Assembly (NCBI GenBank): GCA_030445275.1
Contig: JAUCSE010000053.1
Span: 62,001-126,000 of the forward strand
Direction: 5' to 3'
Source of the DNA: Mucilaginibacter sp.
Lineage (GTDB): Bacteria > Bacteroidota > Bacteroidia > Sphingobacteriales > Sphingobacteriaceae
Length of the DNA: 64,000 bases
Part shown: piece after piece, positions 53,000 to 62,310 of the stretch
How the letters are laid out: each line of letters opens with the position of its first letter
Numbering within the stretch: position 1 is the first letter of the stretch
Translations under genes and position numbers: made by a program
Notes under the pieces: model-generated
Database searches by the model: none
Seen by the model: only the letters and a program-made list of their open reading frames with translations
Told to the model about the DNA's origin: nothing

Positions 53000-54922
53000 C
53001 TAATTCAGATTCCAATAGATCACATACCGTTGCTTATCGATTTGATAATAGGGCATCAGGATGATTGGCCTTGGCGCGATGCCATTAGTTCCAAAAATCA
53101 ATGGCCGGCCGGCGACAGGAATGATGCAATCATCTAATCTTCGACCGTTCACATTTAGTGAGTTGGTGATGTCTTTCGGAATCATGTAATCTTTGTAGTC
53201 AAGTTGATCTTTTGCAAAAGGGGCCGGAGCTTTTATTCCCTCCACACCCATGTCACCAGCGAGGACAAGCGGACCATAAGCGATCGCAGCTTCTTTGGGA
53301 TTATCATTGGTGGCCACTAAACGCAGGGACATGGGGTAAGTAACGGTTACTTTATCGCCTGTTTTCCAATTTCTCTTTAACTCAATGTAGCTGCCCGGCT
53401 TTTGTGTTATTTTGATCACCTTCTCGTTTACCGTAACGGCTGCACCCGATGTCGCCCAGTAAGGATACCGGACATATAGGGATAACGGGCCGGCAGGTGC
53501 TTCCTTCACGGTCAGATGAGTCGTATTTTCTTCCGGGTAAAGCGTTTGCTGCACCAGTTTAAAGCCCTTTTGTTTCCAGTTAAGTTCTGAGGGGATAAAC
53601 AGATTAATATAGATGCCGTCATTGTTATGGTAGTAGATGCTCTCGGCGTACTTGGCATGATTTTCAAAACCGGTACCTACGCAGCACCAGAACGAATTTT
53701 CCTTTGAGCTGTAAGTTTTGAACAGGCCAGGTTTAGTGGGCTGTAAATAAGTGACCATGCCCGTTCCCTCTTCCTGTGACGACAAGATATGGTTATATAA
53801 GGCGCGTTCGTAATAATCCGCATACTTGACATCCGCTGTCCACGTGAATAAATGACGGGTCAGTTTAAGCATATTATAGGTGTTACATGTTTCTGTGGTG
53901 CTGGCTGTAAGATGTTTGGAAATTTGGTCGGGAGCAAAGAAATATTCACTATCACTGTTTCCGCCGGTTGCATAAGTATGGTGATCAATAACAGTTTGCC
54001 AAAAAAAAGCGGCAATTATCCTCAACTGCTCTTCGCCCGTCAATTCGTAGCCGCGTGCCTCCCCGATTATCTTCGGGATTTGCGTATTGGCGTGAACACC
54101 CGCCAGCTTATCTTCCTTATTTGCCAAAGGATCGAGTATAGCGTGGTGATAAAAAAGCTCCGCCAGCTTTCGGTCGTTGACATTTCCCGTTATCGCATAC
54201 AGATTATAAGCTACCTCATTCATTCCACCAAATTCCGTTTTTTCCATGGTAGCCAATTGTTGCGCCGATAAAGGCTCCAGCTTGTGAAAAGCCCAGTCAC
54301 TCATTTTTTCCACGACCTCCAATGCCTGCCTGTTACCGGTATACAGATACATATCGGTCAGCCCGGCCATTACTTTGTGGATCGTATACCAGGGTGCCCA
54401 CACCTCTTCCCCTTTGATGGCTCGGTTGATGAATTGTTTAGGAAAGGCGCTCAGGTAACCGTCTTCATCCAAAACCTGCTGGCATTCGGCAAGGCCTGCT
54501 ACCAACGAATCAGCCTTTTGCTTGTAAACTATTTCGCCTGTTGAAGCATACATCAATGCCAAGCCGGAAAGAATGTGGCCCATGATATGCCCGCGCAGCT
54601 CACCGCCAGGTGCTTCCCATCCGCCCAGGGGCTTGGCAGTTGACGCGATGCCTGCATTTAACCGCCAGGTATGCAACAGGCGCGCATTGCTGATACTCAG
54701 CATCCATTTGGCATCGCGTTCCATATTTTGTTTGAAACGGCTATCCAGCAGCTTCACATCCTGCAAGTTAAAACTTTGGGCTTTTACAGCGATCTGCGGT
54801 TGGATTTGCAATGCATTCGCATCCTGGCCGATATATTGGGAAAACGCGGGCGTGCACACTAACATCCCGGCACTGGAGAGGCAAGCCATCAAAAAAGCTT
54901 GCAGGGTTAATTTTTGTCTCAT
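53000..54922 (-). CDS. GH127/GH146-type beta-L-arabinofuranosidase (DUF1680)
   Basis: 640 residues with signal peptide (LQAFLMACLSSAGMLVCTPA). The (alpha/alpha)6 barrel shows GGWEAPGGELRGHIMGHILS and the catalytic/zinc region ETCNTYNMLKLTRHLF plus FWCCVGTGFENHAKYAESIY; in this family a glutamate and three cysteines bind zinc and one cysteine of the CC pair is the nucleophile. Releases beta-L-arabinofuranose from arabinan or glycoprotein side chains. Last gene of the minus-strand glycosidase series, 66 bases after the GH43 gene. GH146 and GH127 cannot be separated here by eye. Confidence 0.9.
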   Translation of the reverse strand: MRQKLTLQAFLMACLSSAGMLVCTPAFSQYIGQDANALQIQPQIAVKAQSFNLQDVKLLDSRFKQNMERDAKWMLSISNARLLHTWRLNAGIASTAKPLGGWEAPGGELRGHIMGHILSGLALMYASTGEIVYKQKADSLVAGLAECQQVLDEDGYLSAFPKQFINRAIKGEEVWAPWYTIHKVMAGLTDMYLYTGNRQALEVVEKMSDWAFHKLEPLSAQQLATMEKTEFGGMNEVAYNLYAITGNVNDRKLAELFYHHAILDPLANKEDKLAGVHANTQIPKIIGEARGYELTGEEQLRIIAAFFWQTVIDHHTYATGGNSDSEYFFAPDQISKHLTASTTETCNTYNMLKLTRHLFTWTADVKYADYYERALYNHILSSQEEGTGMVTYLQPTKPGLFKTYSSKENSFWCCVGTGFENHAKYAESIYYHNNDGIYINLFIPSELNWKQKGFKLVQQTLYPEENTTHLTVKEAPAGPLSLYVRYPYWATSGAAVTVNEKVIKITQKPGSYIELKRNWKTGDKVTVTYPMSLRLVATNDNPKEAAIAYGPLVLAGDMGVEGIKAPAPFAKDQLDYKDYMIPKDITNSLNVNGRRLDDCIIPVAGRPLIFGTNGIAPRPIILMPYYQIDKQRYVIYWNLN

Positions 54923-54988
54923 AGTATAAATTCGTAATAGCTGTTATTAAAAAATAAAAGGGGGGGCTGGTGTTCCTTGACAAGAAAC

Positions 54989-56500
54989 TTAATTCAATGG
55001 TGTATACATAAAATTCCTGAATTTAACCTTTCCGTCACCGATAGCACAAAGGCCTAACCGTAGACTTAAAAAACCACTCAGGACATTATGGTTATAGCCG
55101 GAAACTTCTAAGGAGTTTTCTATTTTAGTCCATTTTTGCCCGTCAACGCTGTAATACATATCCACCGTATTGTTGATGTTTTTCAAGCGTAAAAATACAT
55201 GGCTCTTCATCACTCCTTTCGCAGCCGGAAATTGCCAGCCCCGAAGGTTGGCCAGGACATTTTCCTTATCTGCTAAAACCCCCGAGTAATATTTATTGTC
55301 ATAAAAAAGGACCAGTCCGCCTGTTGCCTGACCTTCAATCATTAATTCCACCTGGGCGATATAGGAATGATTCGATGGAATGCAGAGTAAGGGTGCGCAA
55401 TCCCCAACAGAGTGACCCTTTGCTTTTATCGTTAAGCTTTTATCCGCCACATGAAACCTGCTGGTATCATAGGCCCCAAAGAATTGCCATTGTGGCTTTA
55501 AATCATTACCGCTAAAGTCATCATCCAATGAAAACAAGCTCTTCGAAATACTTTTAACGGGTCTTGCTATGGGCTCATCTGTTTTCATACCAGCAGGTAA
55601 TTTATACCAGCCGTCCTTTGTCCATTCTATGGGTTGCAGTAAAGTCTGGCGGCCCATATTGTAGTGGCCATTTTCATAAGCGTGAAAAACCATCCACCAT
55701 TTCCCCCTGGTATCTTCAAACACGGTGCCATGGCCCTTGGACCACCATTTTTCTGCATTTTCCTTAGTCCTGATGATCGGGTTATAGGGTGAGTTCTCCC
55801 ATGGACCAAAAGGTGACTTCGCGCGTGCAGAGATCACCATATGGCTTGTCGCCGGACCGGCTGTTCCGCCTTCCGCGACGGTAAGATAATAGTAATCCCC
55901 CCGCTTCACCACCTTGGGACCTTCCATACAGAAACATTCGATCGACCATTCCCGGGGTATCTTCCAGCCGTCGTATGCGTGTTTAAACTCACCGGTAACA
56001 GCAAGGCCATCATCAGCTAAAGGGATATAGCCACCATTATTGAAATACAGATAGCGTTTACCCCGGGCATCGGTAAAATGACCGGGGTCGATATAATTGA
56101 TCTTCAAATCCACGGGGTCACTCCAGGGCCCGTTAATGGCATCAGCCGTCACGACATAGGTGCTGTTACCCGCCGGAAAGTAGATGTAATATTTGTCCTT
56201 GTATTTAACCAGGTCGGGGGCCCATACTGAGCCGACATATTTGTGCAAGGCATGCGTTACCGGTGTCCAGTTGATCAAATCTTTTGAATGCCAGATCAGT
56301 AGGCCCGGGGAGTACTCAAACGAAGAATGCACCATATAATAGTCACTGCCATCGCGCAATAAACTGGGATCGGGATAGTCGCCTGCAAAAACCGGGTTTA
56401 AATAATAACGATCCCCCCTGGCGCTGCTGTTGACCTGGTGCTGGGCATTTGCTAAATAAGCCAGCAAAATGAGTACAAAAGTTGCCGTAATTTTCTCCAT
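54989..56500 (-). CDS. GH43 beta-xylosidase/alpha-L-arabinofuranosidase with C-terminal beta-sandwich
   Basis: 503 residues, signal peptide (MEKITATFVLILLAYLANAQ). Five-bladed propeller with the three GH43 acidic residues: base D in GDYPDPSLLRDG, pKa-modulating D in NYIDPGHFTDARG, acid E in CFCMEGPKVVKRG. The C-terminal 170 residues form a beta-sandwich (SLFSLDDDFSGNDLKPQW; YYSVDGQKWTKIENSLEVSG) as in xylosidase-type GH43. It removes xylose or arabinose from (arabino)xylan. Part of the minus-strand cluster, 88 bases after the GH39-like gene. Confidence 0.92.
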   Translation of the reverse strand: MEKITATFVLILLAYLANAQHQVNSSARGDRYYLNPVFAGDYPDPSLLRDGSDYYMVHSSFEYSPGLLIWHSKDLINWTPVTHALHKYVGSVWAPDLVKYKDKYYIYFPAGNSTYVVTADAINGPWSDPVDLKINYIDPGHFTDARGKRYLYFNNGGYIPLADDGLAVTGEFKHAYDGWKIPREWSIECFCMEGPKVVKRGDYYYLTVAEGGTAGPATSHMVISARAKSPFGPWENSPYNPIIRTKENAEKWWSKGHGTVFEDTRGKWWMVFHAYENGHYNMGRQTLLQPIEWTKDGWYKLPAGMKTDEPIARPVKSISKSLFSLDDDFSGNDLKPQWQFFGAYDTSRFHVADKSLTIKAKGHSVGDCAPLLCIPSNHSYIAQVELMIEGQATGGLVLFYDNKYYSGVLADKENVLANLRGWQFPAAKGVMKSHVFLRLKNINNTVDMYYSVDGQKWTKIENSLEVSGYNHNVLSGFLSLRLGLCAIGDGKVKFRNFMYTPLN

Positions 56501-56587
56501 AATTTATTGATGATATCCGGTTTATCCCATTAACTCCGGGACATTCTGATCCTGTTTTTTAAAATGATTATCGTGATGGGTTAAACC

Positions 56588-58168
56588 TCAATTAATCCGG
56601 TTTATCTTAATCAGCAGCACATCATTCTGCCGGATAGCCAATTGTTTCTCAAAATTGCCGGAAGAACCGACACTCACTTCCTGCTGCTCAACCGGCGCAT
56701 CCTTGCCGTGTTGCCTGAGCATGCTGACCTGTTCCATTGTCAATTGCGAGGGCGACCCGAGTTTGAAATACGCCGTATACGGGTCGTTTGCCTGGTAGCC
56801 GATTTTGTATACGCTTAAAGTATATTTACCCGGTCTTAATCCCTGTAGCTTCAATTGCATCGGCTGTAAAGATTTTGCAGGCAGGTTCCTTTTGTAAAAT
56901 ACCTGGTTATTGACGCTGTTCCCCGGGTGATCGATGGTAAAATCCCAGACCAATGCCTGTACATTGCCCTTTGCATCCTTGCAGACTATGGCGCTGGAAT
57001 CCGGGCAGCTCAGTTCAGTATCCCCCAGTTCATGCAGGTACTTGAACGCGTAATACGCCGGTTTTTTAATATCCTGGTAATTCATCAGGCCAAAACCTCC
57101 GTGAAAAGGTGTGGCCCGGGGGCCGGCCTCCTCGAAAATATCGGTAAATGTCCAGTAAGACATCGAGTTAACATCCGGCGCGGCCCGTTTGACCGTATTT
57201 AAAATATAAGCGGCCTCATGATAACTGTCGTGAATGGGGTCTGAGGGCGTATAGGATGCGCTCCACTCGGTATAATGCAATTCCAGATCCGGCATGACGG
57301 ATTGTGCTATCTGCCTTTTTGAACGGCGCATGTTGTCTGCAACAGCATACCTGTTCTGGCTGAGCACCGTTCCGGCATTACCCGTTGCATCCAAAAAACC
57401 CTGCTTTACACCATAATCATGGGTACTGATGAAATCGATCGGTACTTTCTGTTGCGAACAGAAAGTGATCATTTCGGGTATCCATGCATTACCAGCGGTA
57501 GCTGGACCGCCCACGCGATAATTGGCAGACACACTTTTGATGGCCGTAGCTGTTTCTTTATAAAGTTTGAAATAATCCTGCTGTGTGCCGGTAAAGAACG
57601 CCCCTTTCAGATTGGGTTCGTTCCATACTTCAAAATACCAGCTGGTCACTTCCTTTTCGCCATAGCGCTGCGTCCAGTGTACAACCAATGCTTTGATCAG
57701 ATCCTTCCATTTCTGATAATCCCTCGGCGGTGTAACGTTTCCTCTCCACCAAAAAATAGTCTGGTTACCACTGGCTAAGGCACCGGGCATAAAGCCCACT
57801 TCAACAAATGGCTTCATTTGAATGGACCGTAAATAATCGAACAATTCGTCGATATACTGCCAGTTATAGATGGGGTTTCCATTTTTGTCTTCGAAGTAAA
57901 CCCCCATATCGTCTGATAACAGCCCGTGAAAGCGGATATATTGAAAACCGCATTCGTCATGCGCAATTTTAAGTTGCCGCTGCCAATCCGCCCGTAAGCC
58001 TTCATTGGCCCGACCGGCGCCGACGCACAAACTGCCACTTTTAGGCAGTGCCCCCTTTACCTGTTTGACATCAATATTAATCGTTCTGTTATTGGTAATC
58101 GTTTGAGCCTTTGCTGTTATGCAAATGAAGACGAATAATATCGCTGCACTGTACTTTACTTTCAACAT
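56588..58168 (-). CDS. GH39-type beta-xylosidase
   Basis: 526 residues from ATG 58168, which starts a signal peptide (MLKVKYSAAILFVFICITAK); the frame is open to 58246, but that prefix is not signal-like (ATG 58186 is also possible). GH-A clan barrel: CGFQYIRFHGLLSDDMGVYF, acid/base E in SWYFEVWNEPNLKG, nucleophile E in ELHYTEWSASYTPSDPIHDS. A C-terminal beta domain follows. Hydrolyses beta-1,4-xylosides. Neighbours are GH43 and GH3 genes on the same strand, suggesting joint breakdown of xylan oligosaccharides. Confidence 0.88.
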   Translation of the reverse strand: MLKVKYSAAILFVFICITAKAQTITNNRTINIDVKQVKGALPKSGSLCVGAGRANEGLRADWQRQLKIAHDECGFQYIRFHGLLSDDMGVYFEDKNGNPIYNWQYIDELFDYLRSIQMKPFVEVGFMPGALASGNQTIFWWRGNVTPPRDYQKWKDLIKALVVHWTQRYGEKEVTSWYFEVWNEPNLKGAFFTGTQQDYFKLYKETATAIKSVSANYRVGGPATAGNAWIPEMITFCSQQKVPIDFISTHDYGVKQGFLDATGNAGTVLSQNRYAVADNMRRSKRQIAQSVMPDLELHYTEWSASYTPSDPIHDSYHEAAYILNTVKRAAPDVNSMSYWTFTDIFEEAGPRATPFHGGFGLMNYQDIKKPAYYAFKYLHELGDTELSCPDSSAIVCKDAKGNVQALVWDFTIDHPGNSVNNQVFYKRNLPAKSLQPMQLKLQGLRPGKYTLSVYKIGYQANDPYTAYFKLGSPSQLTMEQVSMLRQHGKDAPVEQQEVSVGSSGNFEKQLAIRQNDVLLIKINRIN

Positions 58169-58255
58169 GATGGAGTGGCTTTGCATGAATAAATAATCAT
58201 TGTTATGGAAAAGATAACCAAGGTGCCTGATTGTCCCTGGCGGCATTTCGGTTTA

Positions 58256-60436
58256 TTAATGAACATAAAAAGAGGTTACCTGCCTGATATCTTTTGACGA
58301 GGATGCCGCCATTATTTTATACTCGCCCGGCTCAACTACCCATTTACTTAATTTATCATCAAAATAAGCCAGATCATTTACATTGATATCCATGGAAACA
58401 AGCGCTGTTTTTGCTGGTGCTATTTCTGCTTTTTTAAAGGCTTTAAGTTCCTTCTCCGCCCTAAATACACCCGGGTTAACCTTGCTGATATACAATTGGA
58501 TAGTTTCTTTACCCGCCATGCTGCCTGTGTTCTTAACTTTAACAGCGACCGCTATGTTATCGCCCGTTTTATAGTTCTTTTTATCTGTCATTAAGCCGGT
58601 ATAGGCAAAACCGGTGTACGATAAGCCATAACCAAAGCAATACAACGGGTCTATCTTTTTAGTATCGTACCAGCGATAGCCGACTAATATCCCTTCTTTG
58701 TATTGAGCGGTCAGGTCGTCACCCGGATAAGTATTCAGCGCAAATGCCGGTGAATCATGTAGGGAAACAGGGAATGTAAAAGGCAGTTTACCCGAAGGGT
58801 TAATAACTCCCTTCAACACATCAGCCAGTGCGTTACCGGCTTCCGACCCGTTAAACCAGGACCAAACGATGGTATGGCCCGACTTTTTAATTTTATTCAG
58901 ATCATATGGCGCGCCCGCCATGATTACAATAACTGTGTTGGGATTAACAGCGGTAACAGCATCAACCAGCGCTTGTTCTCCAAAGGGAAGTTCCAGGCTT
59001 TTACGGTCATGCCCTTCGCTTTCATACTCCCGGTTTGACCCAATACACAAAATGGCGACATCCGTTGTCCTGGCAAGCGCCACAGCCTCATTGATCAGGG
59101 CTTCATCAGGTTTATCATAACCTGCATTTTGTTCATCCGTATTATTCGCTAAATAGTTGGCCTTATAGCCTTGCGCGAACCTGATCTCGGCAGTTTTGCC
59201 AAATCTTGATTTGATACCCTCCAGGGCCGTGATCTCATACCTGGCTTTTACCCCAGCGCCATAGCCGCCCGAGGCAAAGGTACGTATGGCATTATCCCCA
59301 ATTACCGCGATACTTTTGAGGACATTTGTTTTTAAAGGAAGCACATGCGCATCATTCTTCAACAGAACGATGGACTCTGCTGCGATTTCATATGCGGCTT
59401 TCCCATGTGCAGGCGTAGCGATAGACCCTTTGGGATGATCCGCGCTCATGGAGGTATGGTACATCAACCATAGAATCCTGCCCACTTTATCATCGATCGT
59501 TTTTACGGAGACTTCACCCGCCTTAACGGCGGCAAGCAATGGTTTGGCAAAATACCACTGATCATAAGGCCCGCTTGAACCCATTTCAATATCGAGCCCA
59601 TTGTTTGCCGCGGCGACGGTATGATGTACCCCACCCCAATCCGACATGACCACACCTTTAAAGCCCCACTCCTTTTTTAATACTTTGTTCAGCAGAAAAT
59701 CATTTTCAGAACACCAATAACCGTTCACCTTATTATAAGCTGACATAATGGTATAGGCATTACCCTGCTGTATGGCCGCTTTAAAGGCCGGCAGGTAAAT
59801 TTCGCGCAAGGCCCTTTCGTCAACCACCGCGTTGACGTTGTCGCGGTGAACTTCCTGGTTATTAACTGCAAAATGCTTTACGCAGGCCGATACGTGCTGG
59901 CTTTGAATTCCCCTTACGGTCCCTATAGCCAACTGGCCGTTTAAATACGGATCTTCAGCATAGTACTCATAAGTTCTCCCGCAAAGCGGCATCCTGCAGA
60001 TATTAAACGCCGGGGCAAGCATGACATCTTTTTTACGCGCATTTGCCTCCTCACCCAAAACAACACCATATTGATGAGCCATTGCGGGGTTCCAGGTGGC
60101 GGCAATTGCCGAACCATTGGGCAAGAAGGTAGCAGAATCCGTTGTCCAGTGGGCTGAGTTCCAGTCAAAACGCAATATCTCTTCGCGCACACCCAAAGGA
60201 CCATCATCGCAAGTCAGTTCGGGGATCCCCAGGCGTTTTACCCCTCCCGAAGAAAACAAGGCGTTGCCATGCAGCATTTCGATTTTTTCCTCCAGCGTCA
60301 TCTTTTTAATGATACTATTGATCTTAGCCTGCAGCCCGACTTCCTCTTTTTTACTTTGTGCCGAAACATTCATGAACAAAAAAAGAACAGCAACAGCTAT
60401 TGTTACAGACCTCATCATAATGACGGGCCATTTCAT
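58256..60436 (-). CDS. GH3 beta-glycosidase (beta-xylosidase/beta-glucosidase)
   Basis: 726 residues from ATG 60436, supported by a GGAGG ribosome-binding sequence 10-15 bases upstream and a following signal peptide (RSVTIAVAVLFLFMNVSAQ). The frame continues to 60568, but that extension is unlikely. GH3 domain with nucleophile D in KGVVMSDWGGVHH, then the second (alpha/beta) domain with acid/base E in NREYESEGHDRKSLELPFG, and a C-terminal fibronectin-III-like domain (YKTGDNIAVAVKVKNTGSMA). Cleaves terminal beta-linked xylose or glucose. The short sequence TCDDGPLGVR is typical of bacterial GH3. Confidence 0.92.
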   Translation of the reverse strand: MKWPVIMMRSVTIAVAVLFLFMNVSAQSKKEEVGLQAKINSIIKKMTLEEKIEMLHGNALFSSGGVKRLGIPELTCDDGPLGVREEILRFDWNSAHWTTDSATFLPNGSAIAATWNPAMAHQYGVVLGEEANARKKDVMLAPAFNICRMPLCGRTYEYYAEDPYLNGQLAIGTVRGIQSQHVSACVKHFAVNNQEVHRDNVNAVVDERALREIYLPAFKAAIQQGNAYTIMSAYNKVNGYWCSENDFLLNKVLKKEWGFKGVVMSDWGGVHHTVAAANNGLDIEMGSSGPYDQWYFAKPLLAAVKAGEVSVKTIDDKVGRILWLMYHTSMSADHPKGSIATPAHGKAAYEIAAESIVLLKNDAHVLPLKTNVLKSIAVIGDNAIRTFASGGYGAGVKARYEITALEGIKSRFGKTAEIRFAQGYKANYLANNTDEQNAGYDKPDEALINEAVALARTTDVAILCIGSNREYESEGHDRKSLELPFGEQALVDAVTAVNPNTVIVIMAGAPYDLNKIKKSGHTIVWSWFNGSEAGNALADVLKGVINPSGKLPFTFPVSLHDSPAFALNTYPGDDLTAQYKEGILVGYRWYDTKKIDPLYCFGYGLSYTGFAYTGLMTDKKNYKTGDNIAVAVKVKNTGSMAGKETIQLYISKVNPGVFRAEKELKAFKKAEIAPAKTALVSMDINVNDLAYFDDKLSKWVVEPGEYKIMAASSSKDIRQVTSFYVH

Positions 60437-60619
60437 CTGCTTCCCACCTCCTGCCGGCAATGACCTGTTTCCGTCCGGCGATTTTCCGGATAATGATTTT
60501 ACAGACCAGGCGCCTATATCCATGGCCACCGGTATAAATGAGCTTATCAAAGAACTTAACTTAATCATACAATAGTTTATTTGTTTACGACCTCCATATA
60601 TTGCTTACTAATAAAGCAC

Positions 60620-62293
60620 TTATTTTATTTTTTCATTTTCAATGAGCACATATTGCACCGAATAACCCGGCGAGCTGACGGTGATACGTTTACCGGTTAA
60701 GGCTGAGAAGGACTTAATTTTTTCCACAGCCGATACACCACCAGCTTCGTATTTGCCTCCCTGGCCGTTTACAAATACCTTTTGAGAAAATTCTCCGTTA
60801 TCATTTCCCCCTGTGAGCGTATACAAATAGTAGCGTTTACCAGGAATAAAGTTTTCGGTTTTGATATGCATAGTTTGCTGGCTCAACCCCTTATTGATGA
60901 TGACCAGGCCAACCTCCCCAGAACTAAACCTGGACGCGTAAACCAATACATCGCTGCTCCCGGAAACGGACGACTCAATCAATTGATCACCGAAAAACTT
61001 TTGGAAATAATACATGTAGTAATAGACAGGCCGGGGATTCCATAAAGGTATGCCAGGCTCATCACCCTTGCTAAACATACCATGATCATTACCCTCACTA
61101 TAACCATTCGCGAGGTCCCATCTGCTCGCCATTCCGTACTTATTTTTAGCTAACTCCCCAAGGACGATCGCTGCATGTATGCCATTGATATAGGAACAGG
61201 CCTGTTTTGATCCCGACGCAAAAATATTCCATTCAGTTAAAGCAACCGGTTTTATATCGACATGGTAATCATGGGTCAACTGATGCATGTATGCTATTAT
61301 TTTAGCAGTTTCGGCGGTAGCCGTATTTAATATAAGCGAGGCTGATGAATTTTGATTATAAGGCGTGTAATAACTATGTACAATAAAAAAGTCAGCCGTA
61401 TTATGAGCCATTTTAAAAAAACCCGCGTTCCAGTTCTTCTCTATCTCTCCTTCCCATGATTTTTCCTTCGGCGTCTCGATAATAACAGCTCCGATATATA
61501 TCGTGGCGCCTACCTGCCTGGCAGCAGCCTTCATAGAATCGGCAAATACCTTAAAGTGCGCTCCGTATAATTGCCCTGTAATATACCGGGGCTGGTGATC
61601 CTTATTTTGAGCAGTGTCAATTTGAAAACCAGCCTGCCAGGCCCCATAATTTTCGTTCCCTACCTCCCAGAATCTGGTTCGCCCATGATCATGGCGCACC
61701 CAGTCCGCAGCTAAATGGGCTGCCTTTTGAACCGGGTTAGTGCCGGTGCCATAACGGGCGTAACCATAATTTACGCAAATTATACCCGTACTATTAGTTT
61801 GCTTTAAAGTAGCATAATAATTATTCAGCGATAAGGTGTTTACATCTTCGTCCCGACCATACCAGATTCTCTCAGGCTTCTTCTCTCTGTTATCTCCATA
61901 CAGGATAGTATCGGGTACATCCGCCTGTTTTTCTCCGGGAGCAGCATTCCAAAAAAACACGTTGCTGAGGTTACCACCCGGATAACGTAATATCTGTGGC
62001 TGCAGCGTTTTGATATCATTCAAAAGTTCAGATTGACCAACAATATTGCTCATATAAGGATTCGTATTGTTACCATAAATATACTTAGATACCTTACCAG
62101 TCACTTTGCCATAGTCAACTGTTATATCTACGCTTACGGCAGATGTTGGCTGATTGTATTTTATATAATCTCCAGGAACAGGAGCCGTTTTGGTTTGATC
62201 ACCATTAAGGAAAAACCCTTGTGTATTTTGCGCATAAGCCTGATTACCTATGGATAATATCACTATACAAAGTAATTTTATTTTCATTTTCAT
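60620..62293 (-). CDS. GH-A clan glycosidase, alpha-L-arabinofuranosidase-like
   Basis: 557 residues, signal peptide (KIKLLCIVILSIGNQAYA). TIM-barrel signatures: LQPQILRYPGGNLSNVFFWN, acid/base E in RFWEVGNENYGAWQ and nucleophile E in VALTEWNIFASG, the GH-A pattern seen in GH51-type arabinofuranosidases; the assignment to GH51 itself is uncertain. The C-terminal beta domain (RYYLYTLTGGNDNGEFSQKV) resembles that of GH30/GH51 enzymes. It is a close paralogue of the next gene (62311), from which it is 17 bases away, so they arose by tandem duplication. Probably acts on arabinose-containing glycans. Confidence 0.8.
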   Translation of the reverse strand: MKMKIKLLCIVILSIGNQAYAQNTQGFFLNGDQTKTAPVPGDYIKYNQPTSAVSVDITVDYGKVTGKVSKYIYGNNTNPYMSNIVGQSELLNDIKTLQPQILRYPGGNLSNVFFWNAAPGEKQADVPDTILYGDNREKKPERIWYGRDEDVNTLSLNNYYATLKQTNSTGIICVNYGYARYGTGTNPVQKAAHLAADWVRHDHGRTRFWEVGNENYGAWQAGFQIDTAQNKDHQPRYITGQLYGAHFKVFADSMKAAARQVGATIYIGAVIIETPKEKSWEGEIEKNWNAGFFKMAHNTADFFIVHSYYTPYNQNSSASLILNTATAETAKIIAYMHQLTHDYHVDIKPVALTEWNIFASGSKQACSYINGIHAAIVLGELAKNKYGMASRWDLANGYSEGNDHGMFSKGDEPGIPLWNPRPVYYYMYYFQKFFGDQLIESSVSGSSDVLVYASRFSSGEVGLVIINKGLSQQTMHIKTENFIPGKRYYLYTLTGGNDNGEFSQKVFVNGQGGKYEAGGVSAVEKIKSFSALTGKRITVSSPGYSVQYVLIENEKIK

Positions 62294-62310
62294 ATGTTAA
62301 CCTGACTCTA